Of a DNA stretch of 64,000 bases, positions 58,307 through 64,000 are shown piece by piece. The DNA comes from Sporosarcina jeotgali. GTDB taxonomy: Bacteria; Bacillota; Bacilli; Bacillales_A; Planococcaceae. Position numbers and translations under genes: made by a program. Position 1 is the first letter of the stretch, and each line of letters opens with the position of its first letter. The notes below the pieces were generated by a model. That model had not been told where the DNA came from. It worked only from the letters and a program-made list of their open reading frames with translations, and did not search any database. The stretch is taken from positions 973,001-1,037,000 of the forward strand of contig NZ_CP116341.1 of assembly GCF_033304595.1 (NCBI RefSeq), read 5' to 3'.

Positions 58307-59040
58307 TGAATATCAGTATTCTTTCGTTATTTCCTGAAATGTTCGAAGGGGTCCTTCATACTTCGATTTTGAAGAAAGCGCAAGAGAATAAAGCTGTTTC
58401 ATTTTCGGTGACTGATTTTAGAAACTACTCCGAGAACAAACATCATAAAGTCGATGATTACCCGTATGGCGGAGGTGCTGGCATGGTATTAAAGCCAGAA
58501 CCGCTCTTCAATGCTGTAGAAGCGGTCACAGAGGGTGCTGTTAAGCCGCCGCGAGTCATTTTGATGTGCCCCCAGGGAGAACGTTTCACCCAGGCTAAAG
58601 CAGAGGAGCTGGCGTCAGAAGAGAATCTGGTTTTCATATGCGGACATTATGAAGGATATGATGAGCGGATTCGCGAACATCTCGTTACAGATGAACTCTC
58701 AATCGGAGACTTTGTATTGACTGGCGGCGAGATTGCATCGATGGCGATTATTGATAGCGTTGTTCGTCTGCTGCCCGGAGTGCTTGGCAATAACGCTTCA
58801 TCTGTTGAAGATTCCTTTTCAACAGGATTGCTTGAGCACCCGCACTATACCCGTCCCGCGACATATAAAGGTTTTTCTGTGCCAGATGTATTACTGTCCG
58901 GCAATCACGGTGAAATCGACAAGTGGCGTATGGAACAATCCCTGAGACGGACACTTGAACGCCGCCCGGATCTATTAGATAAAATTTCGTTAACTCCTGA
59001 GCAGGATAAGATGTTGAAGAAACTAAAATCTAACCGATGA
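58306..59040 (+). CDS. trmD: tRNA (guanine-37-N1)-methyltransferase TrmD
   Basis: SAM-dependent knotted-fold methyltransferase that prevents frameshifts (244 aa). Motifs: [30 protein letters not shown] (~48-65), [15 protein letters not shown] (~108-122) and [19 protein letters not shown], with [10 protein letters not shown] near 178. Two ATGs (58303 and 58306) sit on the rimM stop; the second gives the typical N-terminus. Confidence 0.97.
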   Translation: MNISILSLFPEMFEGVLHTSILKKAQENKAVSFSVTDFRNYSENKHHKVDDYPYGGGAGMVLKPEPLFNAVEAVTEGAVKPPRVILMCPQGERFTQAKAEELASEENLVFICGHYEGYDERIREHLVTDELSIGDFVLTGGEIASMAIIDSVVRLLPGVLGNNASSVEDSFSTGLLEHPHYTRPATYKGFSVPDVLLSGNHGEIDKWRMEQSLRRTLERRPDLLDKISLTPEQDKMLKKLKSNR

Positions 59041-59043
59041 GTG

Positions 59044-59072
59044 TTGCATACACTATGTGTTTGTGCTAATAT
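59044..59072 (+). promoter_or_regulatory. Promoter of rplS
   Basis: TTGCAT (59044-59049) and TAATAT (59067-59072), spacer 17, immediately after trmD. Confidence 0.65.
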
Positions 59073-59078
59073 GATATA

Positions 59079-59154
59079 CGTGCTTCTATGTAAGCACATA
59101 CTTAACTGATGTTCCGCTGCGATTACATATCGCATGAGCCTCTAAGGATAGGAG
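59079..59154 (+). promoter_or_regulatory. Putative rplS (L19) mRNA leader
   Basis: The leader carries two small hairpins: GTGCTT/AAGCAC (59080-59097) and GCGAT/ATCGC (59118-59132). Structured L19 leaders that allow autoregulation are known upstream of rplS in Bacillales; I assign this one by position and structure, not by a covariance search. Confidence 0.5.
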
Positions 59155-59164
59155 AGAAAAAATC

Positions 59165-59509
59165 ATGCAACAACTAATTGCAGATATTACAAAAGATCAG
59201 CTTAAAAGCGATCTACCGGCATTCCGTCCGGGAGACACAGTGCGTTTGCACGTAAAAATCGTTGAGGGAACGCGCGAGCGTATTCAGCTATTTGAAGGTG
59301 TCGTTATCAAGCGTCGTGGAGGCGGAATCAGTGAGTCATTCACAGTTCGCAAAATCTCTAACGGTGTTGGCGTGGAGCGTACATTCCCTGTACACACACC
59401 AAAAATCGTAAAATTAGAAGTGACTCGTCGCGGTAAAGTACGTCGTGCGAAGTTGTACTACCTTCGCAACTTGCGCGGAAAAGCTGCACGTATCAAAGAA
59501 CTTCGATAA
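59165..59509 (+). CDS. rplS: 50S ribosomal protein L19
   Basis: A 114-aa ribosomal protein at the 30S/50S interface. The L19 signature [62 protein letters not shown] spans most of it (written as one known block, about residues 19-80), ending [29 protein letters not shown] precedes the ATG. A terminator follows. Confidence 0.98.
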   Translation: MQQLIADITKDQLKSDLPAFRPGDTVRLHVKIVEGTRERIQLFEGVVIKRRGGGISESFTVRKISNGVGVERTFPVHTPKIVKLEVTRRGKVRRAKLYYLRNLRGKAARIKELR

Positions 59510-59522
59510 GCATAGTAAGATC

Positions 59523-59556
59523 AGGAGACCGTTTATGCGGCCTCCTTTCTTTTTGC
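59523..59556 (+). terminator. Rho-independent terminator after rplS
   Basis: AGGAG-A-CCG and CGG-C-CTCCT form a stem with one mismatch around TTTATG, followed by a T-rich run. Confidence 0.85.
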
Positions 59557-59610
59557 CTCTAAGTCGGATTGAAGGTACAATAGGTTTAATAGACTACAGG
59601 GGGCAATGGC

Positions 59611-60168
59611 ATGAACGACAAGAAAAAGAAAAATGAAACCTTTGAATGGGTGAAAGCGCTACTTATTGCATTTGGAATTGCGGCGATCATTCGTGTTTTT
59701 CTATTCACGCCGATTGTTGTAGATGGAATTTCCATGATGCCGACTCTTGAAGACGGCGATAAAATGATTGTGAACAAGATCAGTTACTCAATTGGCAAGC
59801 CGGATCGTTTCGATATCGTTGTATTTCATGCACCAGAACAAAAAGATTATATTAAACGTGTTATCGGGCTTCCTGGTGATACCGTAGAATATAAAGATGA
59901 TGTTCTTTATATAAATGATCAAGCGTATCCCGAACCTTACCTGGATGCGTATAAAAAAGAAATCACTGAAGGTACACTAACTGAAGACTTTACGCTGGAA
60001 GAGAAAATTCAACGGCAAACTGTCCCTGAAGGACATGTGTTTGTCATGGGGGATAATCGAAGAAAAAGTAAAGATTCACGGCATATTGGTGCTGTGGATA
60101 TTGATGAAATAATAGGTACGACAAAATTTGTTTTCTGGCCGATGAATGATATCGGGCTAGTGGATTGA
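59611..60168 (+). CDS. lepB: Signal peptidase I
   Basis: Membrane serine protease cleaving secretory signal peptides (185 aa). One N-terminal membrane segment (ALLIAFGIAAIIRVFLFTPIVV, ~17-38), the catalytic serine in GISMMPTLEDGD (~42), the lysine in YIKRVIGLPGDTVEY (~82), and box E as GDNRRKSKDSRHIG (~148). Box E has RRK where many homologues have an R-x-N pattern. GGGGGCA lies upstream of the ATG. The rplS-lepB-rbgA order differs from B. subtilis, which lacks a sip gene here. Confidence 0.95.
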   Translation: MNDKKKKNETFEWVKALLIAFGIAAIIRVFLFTPIVVDGISMMPTLEDGDKMIVNKISYSIGKPDRFDIVVFHAPEQKDYIKRVIGLPGDTVEYKDDVLYINDQAYPEPYLDAYKKEITEGTLTEDFTLEEKIQRQTVPEGHVFVMGDNRRKSKDSRHIGAVDIDEIIGTTKFVFWPMNDIGLVD

Positions 60169-60185
60169 GAAAGTAGGGGGAGCAG

Positions 60186-61040
60186 ATGACCATTCAATGG
60201 TTTCCCGGTCACATGGCGAAAGCCCGAAGAGAAGTAACCGAACAGTTAAAACTTGTAGATATCGTTTTTGAACTTGTAGATGCACGACTTCCATTATCTT
60301 CTCGGAATCCGATGATTGATGAAGTCATTCATCAAAAACCAAGAATACTGATATTGAACAAAATGGATTTGGCAGATGAACATGAAACTGCTAAGTGGAT
60401 CCGATATTTTGATGACCAGGGCATTCGTGCAGTCGCAATTAACTCGTTTGAAGGCAAAGGACTGCAGGCGGTGACCAAGGCGGCAAAAGAAGTGCTCGCT
60501 CCCAAAATTGAGCGGATGAAAAAGCGCGGAATCCGGCCAGGTGCAATTCGTGCGATGATCGTCGGGATTCCAAACGTTGGAAAATCAACGCTGATTAATC
60601 GGCTTGCTCATAAAAACATAGCGAAAACAGGGAATAAGCCAGGCGTTACAAAAGCACAACAATGGATTAAGTACGAAAAAGAACTGGAATTGCTTGATAC
60701 GCCAGGTATTCTATGGCCGAAGTTCGAAGATCCGGAGACCGGTCAGAAACTTGCATTGACAGGGGCTATTAAAGATACGATTGTCAACATGGAAGATCTC
60801 GCAATGTACGGATTGCGGTTTTTATCAAACCGGTACTCTGGCCGTTTAGAAGAACGGTATGGTTTTGCGACTGTAGAGGACAACACAGCAGAATTGTTTG
60901 AGGCAGTAGGTGCACGCCGCAAAGCCTATACAACTGGCGGAGAAATCGATTACGATAAAGTTGCAGAACTGATCATACAAGATGTCAGAACTGGGAATTT
61001 CGGAAAATTGACATTCGACTGGACAGAAGAGCAGAAATGA
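60186..61040 (+). CDS. rbgA: Ribosome biogenesis GTPase RbgA (YlqF)
   Basis: Essential circularly permuted GTPase for late 50S assembly (284 aa). It starts [16 protein letters not shown], the family signature, with G4 as LNKMDLADE (~58), G1 as [18 protein letters not shown] (~128) and G3 as [14 protein letters not shown] (~175), then a helical C-terminal ANTAR-like domain. GTAGGGGGAG precedes the ATG. Confidence 0.97.
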   Translation: MTIQWFPGHMAKARREVTEQLKLVDIVFELVDARLPLSSRNPMIDEVIHQKPRILILNKMDLADEHETAKWIRYFDDQGIRAVAINSFEGKGLQAVTKAAKEVLAPKIERMKKRGIRPGAIRAMIVGIPNVGKSTLINRLAHKNIAKTGNKPGVTKAQQWIKYEKELELLDTPGILWPKFEDPETGQKLALTGAIKDTIVNMEDLAMYGLRFLSNRYSGRLEERYGFATVEDNTAELFEAVGARRKAYTTGGEIDYDKVAELIIQDVRTGNFGKLTFDWTEEQK

Positions 61041-61044
61041 CCTA

Positions 61045-61073
61045 GCCGGAGCCGGCAACCGGCTTCGGTTTTT
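61045..61073 (+). terminator. Rho-independent terminator after rbgA
   Basis: CCGGAGCCGG/CCGGCTTCGG with a CAA loop (one G-T pair) is followed by five T. Confidence 0.92.
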
Positions 61074-61143
61074 GTATATCTAAAAGTCAGCATAATAACC
61101 GATAAAAGAAGTAAGGAACTGAAGAAGGATGGAAGGTGAGCAT

Positions 61144-61926
61144 GTGAAAACTATACAAGCGATCAAATTACAACTAAAAGAAACGAACGAGCCCGAACCC
61201 TGGATGGCGGAGCTGACAGCGGATTCACGCAAGGGGGTACAGCAAGCGCTGAACAGCTGGAATCGAGCGTATGAAAAGCGCTGCGCATCTATAGCTAACC
61301 ATATAGAAAAACAACAGTTTGATGCATCGTTTGCACCGTTTCCGGGCGCTGAAATAGCTGGGACGGACGAAGCCGGCAGGGGTCCTTTAGCAGGTCCTGT
61401 GGTGACAGCGGCTGTCATTCTTCCGCTTGAAGCAGACGAGTTGATCGGATTGGATGACTCTAAGCAGATTCCTAAAAACGAACGTGAACGTCTTGCGGAA
61501 ATTATCAAGCGGATTGCGGTAGCTTGGTCCGTTCATGTGCAGCCGGCAGAACGAATCGATGAAATTAATATATACGCGGCTACTCGTGAATCGATGGAAA
61601 AGGCGATTTGCACATTGTCTGTTCAACCCGATCAAGTCCTTGCGGATGCAATGCCATTGTCTGTGAACTGCCCATCTGCCTCCATCGTAAAAGGGGATGC
61701 TCGAAGTTTAGCGATCGCTGCTGCTTCCATACTTGCGAAAACGACACGTGATCAGTTAATGGACAACTTGCATGAGGAATATCCCATGTACCGTTTTGAC
61801 AAACATGCTGGCTATGGGACGCCAGAGCACTTGAAGGCTCTTGAAGAGTGTGGTCCATCTGTTCACCACCGTAGAACATTTGAGCCCATTAAAACAATGA
61901 TCGCAAGAAAGGCGGCCCCCTTATGA
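61144..61926 (+). CDS. rnhB: Ribonuclease HII
   Basis: Removes ribonucleotides from DNA-RNA hybrids (260 aa from GTG 61144). The catalytic acidic residues lie in AGTDEAGRGPLAGPVVTAAVIL (~75-96), LDDSKQI (~108) and GDARSLAIAAASILAKTTRD (~185). GGAAGGTGAG lies just upstream of the GTG; ATG 61129 is an alternative start giving five more residues, but its ribosome site touches the codon. An N-terminal extension (~70 residues) of unknown role precedes the catalytic domain, as in B. subtilis RnhB. The stop overlaps the next start. Confidence 0.95.
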   Translation: MKTIQAIKLQLKETNEPEPWMAELTADSRKGVQQALNSWNRAYEKRCASIANHIEKQQFDASFAPFPGAEIAGTDEAGRGPLAGPVVTAAVILPLEADELIGLDDSKQIPKNERERLAEIIKRIAVAWSVHVQPAERIDEINIYAATRESMEKAICTLSVQPDQVLADAMPLSVNCPSASIVKGDARSLAIAAASILAKTTRDQLMDNLHEEYPMYRFDKHAGYGTPEHLKALEECGPSVHHRRTFEPIKTMIARKAAPL

Positions 61927-63953
61927 ACAATCCGTCTATTATCCCAAACCTCAGCTCAGCTAATCTTGGGAATTTACAGCCAGCGCAGCCCGCTCAACTA
62001 AAGGAAGGGCAACTATTCCATGGAACCATCAAGCAGCTGTATCCTGGTGAAATGGCAGAAGTCCAAATCGGGAGCCAAAAGCTGAATGCAAAATTAGAAG
62101 TTCCGCTAAAAGCAGGTGATTCTTATTATTTTCAAGTGAAATCCACTGAACCTGAATTGCAATTGAAACTGGTCTCCGGACCTCATGCGCAAGGAGAAAG
62201 TCAAAGTGCGAAAATCGGCAGTCTGCTTGAAACGCTGCAGCTCACGAAGACTCCTGAAATGCGTAAACTTGTAGACTTTTTCATGAAACAGCAAATTCCA
62301 ATTACACGAGAATCATTGATTGCTGGTGAAGCACTTCTGAAGCAAACCCTCCCGGCACAACAGCAGGAAGCACTTCAATCGATAGGGAAGTTAGTATCTC
62401 TTAAGCTGCCAATAACACCTCAATTGTTTCAAGCGATGATGGGAATTGAAGCAAAGGCAGGACTTCAAGGTGTACTCGATGAACTTCAGCTGGCCGTAAA
62501 GGGCGATACTAAAATACCTGTTGCTCAAAAGACGGATATCCAAACAATTCTGCAGCAAATTAAACAGCCTTTAGTGGAAACGAATGGGGGGAAGCTGCTG
62601 GCGCAAACGCTATCAGCAGCATTGGACAAATCTGCTCCGCCTGAACTGCGGTTCCAAGCTGTTCAACTTCTGAAGACAGCAGGAATCTTACCTCCGCAAA
62701 CGTCACTTGCCAACTTGCCGAAAGTGTTAGCGGAACTTGTCAATTCATCCCAAAAGACGGAAACTCAAAGTCAGGCATTTGAAAAGCAAGCGGCCCAACA
62801 GATAAACTCGACTTCTGGTACAACGGGTTCGTCGGAAACTGTGCCTAAAATTGACGCTAAGCAGTTGTTAACGATGCTTCAACAAGCAGCTAGTGGTGTA
62901 ACTAAACTGACACGGGGAGCTTCGACAGACCTTCAGCGGAATATTCAACAATCGGACTTGCCTGCAGCTGTGAAGACTCAGTTGATGAATTTATTAACAA
63001 CACATTCACAAACGAGTGAGACTGCAAATACTTTAGTTTCGAAATTTAGTGAGATAGTGTTCAGCGAATCTGCGAAACAGATGCTGCCTGGCCAAAATAC
63101 TGTTCAGACATCAATGAAGTTGACCAATACGGATCAAAATTCAACAGTTGTCCCGAACGCTGCGCCGAACGTAACACAACCGGGCTTGCCGGTTCTGTTG
63201 CAAGGGGTGCTGGATGCTCAAGGAGACCAAGAAAAACTGCCTGCACTCGTTAGACAGGCGATGCAATCGGATTCGCCGGTCATTCAATCTTTCTTAGCAG
63301 CTGCAGAAGCAGCTGTAAGTGACGAACTTTCAGGGAGCACGGTTAAACAAGCCATACAATCTGTATTGGCGAAAATGGGTGTTCACTATGAAGCGGGTCT
63401 CGCAGCAAAAGATCCTCATATTGCACAAATTCAGGACTCCCTGAAACCGCAGCTGGTTGCGCTATTGCAAGAGGGAGCAGCCGGAGCAGCACTTCGGGAT
63501 GCAGCTGAAACAGTCGTTTCAAGACTGAATGGACAACCGCTGCAATCTGCTGAGTCGGGTGTTCAACAGCAAATAATCATGCAAGTCCCGCTTCAGCTGC
63601 AAGGCAGGAAAATTGACGCCACGATTGAATGGAACGGACGAATGAAAGAGAACGGGAAAATTGACCCGGATCATGCGCGTGTTCTGTTTTACTTGGATCT
63701 TGAAACCATCCAGAAAACCGTAGTTGATATGCAAGTTCAGAACAAAGTGGTCACATTGACTATTTTTAACGAAGATCCTGCATTGAAAATGGTTGGAGAG
63801 CTGCTTCAGGATAGGCTGGCAGAAGGGTTGGATACGGAGGGGTATCAGCTTTCGGCTGTTCGGTTCAAGCCGTTTCAAGAAGATGTGAAACCGTCAAATA
63901 AATCGACCTTGTCTGCAGATAACGGAACACAAGGAGTCGATTTCCGGATATGA
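61923..63953 (+). CDS. FliK-like (hook-length control type) protein, YlqG position
   Basis: A 676-aa Gln/Ala/Leu/Ser-rich protein with no membrane segment. The long N-terminal and middle part (about 1-540) is low in complexity and carries repeated Gln-Gln-Leu and Ala-Leu stretches. The C-terminal ~100 residues (LQLQGRKIDATIEWNGRMKENGKIDPDHARVLFYLDLETIQKTVVDMQVQ and following) look like the FliK/Flg_hook C-terminal domain in pattern. It overlaps rnhB by 4 bases and is followed by an FlhB-like gene. It occupies the place of B. subtilis ylqG. The flagellar link is inference. Confidence 0.6.
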   Translation: MNNPSIIPNLSSANLGNLQPAQPAQLKEGQLFHGTIKQLYPGEMAEVQIGSQKLNAKLEVPLKAGDSYYFQVKSTEPELQLKLVSGPHAQGESQSAKIGSLLETLQLTKTPEMRKLVDFFMKQQIPITRESLIAGEALLKQTLPAQQQEALQSIGKLVSLKLPITPQLFQAMMGIEAKAGLQGVLDELQLAVKGDTKIPVAQKTDIQTILQQIKQPLVETNGGKLLAQTLSAALDKSAPPELRFQAVQLLKTAGILPPQTSLANLPKVLAELVNSSQKTETQSQAFEKQAAQQINSTSGTTGSSETVPKIDAKQLLTMLQQAASGVTKLTRGASTDLQRNIQQSDLPAAVKTQLMNLLTTHSQTSETANTLVSKFSEIVFSESAKQMLPGQNTVQTSMKLTNTDQNSTVVPNAAPNVTQPGLPVLLQGVLDAQGDQEKLPALVRQAMQSDSPVIQSFLAAAEAAVSDELSGSTVKQAIQSVLAKMGVHYEAGLAAKDPHIAQIQDSLKPQLVALLQEGAAGAALRDAAETVVSRLNGQPLQSAESGVQQQIIMQVPLQLQGRKIDATIEWNGRMKENGKIDPDHARVLFYLDLETIQKTVVDMQVQNKVVTLTIFNEDPALKMVGELLQDRLAEGLDTEGYQLSAVRFKPFQEDVKPSNKSTLSADNGTQGVDFRI

Positions 63954-64000
63954 GTGAAAAACGATACAAACGCCGTGAAGCAGTCGCGTTAACCTATTTG
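63950..64000 (+). CDS. FlhB-like export protein (C-terminal domain type), partial
   Basis: A new frame starts at the ATG overlapping the previous stop and runs off the window after 17 codons: MSEKRYKRREAVALTYL. The motif REAVAL-x-Y resembles the start of the FlhB cytoplasmic domain (K-x-AVAL-x-Y). In B. subtilis the corresponding gene is ylqH, a truncated FlhB-like protein. Only the first residues are visible, so the call rests on order and this motif. Confidence 0.65.
   Translation, partial: MSEKRYKRREAVALTYL

Overview
The window is a long, gene-dense stretch of chromosomal backbone from an endospore-forming Gram-positive bacterium of the Bacillales. Gene order follows the Bacillus subtilis murD to ylqH segment almost step by step. 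Sporulation genes are present (spoIIGA, sigE, sigG and a SpoVM-like small gene), and the regulatory RNAs are typical of Firmicutes (an isoleucine T-box and PyrR attenuators). Departures from the B. subtilis order and the intergenic repeat types suggest a member of the Planococcaceae, such as a Sporosarcina-like organism. That placement is an inference from memory of gene order, not from a search.

Layout. 1-6.9 kb is the division and cell-wall cluster: the end of murD, a spoVE/ftsW-type SEDS gene, divIB, ylxW, ylxX, sbp, ftsA and ftsZ. 7-9.5 kb holds the sporulation sigma cluster spoIIGA-sigE-sigG. 9.6-12.8 kb is the ylmC-ylmE-sepF-ylmG-ylmH-divIVA group. 12.8-17.5 kb holds ileS behind a T-box leader, then lspA and an rluD-type pseudouridine synthase. 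17.5-25 kb is the pyrimidine operon pyrR-pyrP-pyrB-pyrC-pyrK-pyrD-pyrF-pyrE with two attenuators; carbamoyl-phosphate synthetase genes are absent from it. 25-27 kb carries a periodic 20-bp repeat array and the reverse-strand rqcH. 27-39.7 kb is gmk-rpoZ-coaBC-priA-def-fmt-rsmB-prpC-prkC-rsgA-rpe-thiN followed by a short SpoVM-like gene. 39.7-46 kb has reverse-strand rpmB, then yloU-fakA-sdaAB-sdaAA-recG. 46-50 kb is the FapR fatty-acid regulon fapR-plsX-fabD-fabG-acpP, interrupted by a small inverted-repeat element. 50-64 kb carries rnc-smc-ftsY-ylxM-ffh-rpsP-khpA-rimM-trmD-rplS-lepB-rbgA-rnhB, a FliK-like protein, and the start of an FlhB-like gene.

The genes form compact operons with frequent stop/start overlaps: coaBC/priA, def/fmt/rsmB, prpC/prkC, rpe/thiN, plsX/fabD/fabG, pyrK/pyrD/pyrF/pyrE, rimM/trmD and rnhB/fliK-like. 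Most are housekeeping genes: septum formation, membrane lipid supply, SRP targeting, translation start and ribosome assembly, UMP synthesis, and a PASTA kinase with its phosphatase.

I see no phage, insertion sequence with a transposase, CRISPR array or defence island, and no convincing undescribed multi-gene system. The most interesting items are small: a strictly 20-bp-periodic array with alternating units (25113-25312), a SpoVM-like gene with a basic C-terminal tail ending inside a bidirectional terminator (39570-39722), and a ~128-bp palindromic-ended element inside the fab operon (49391-49518). Genes missing from conserved positions (murG/murB, ylmD, carAB, rlmN) are also notable.
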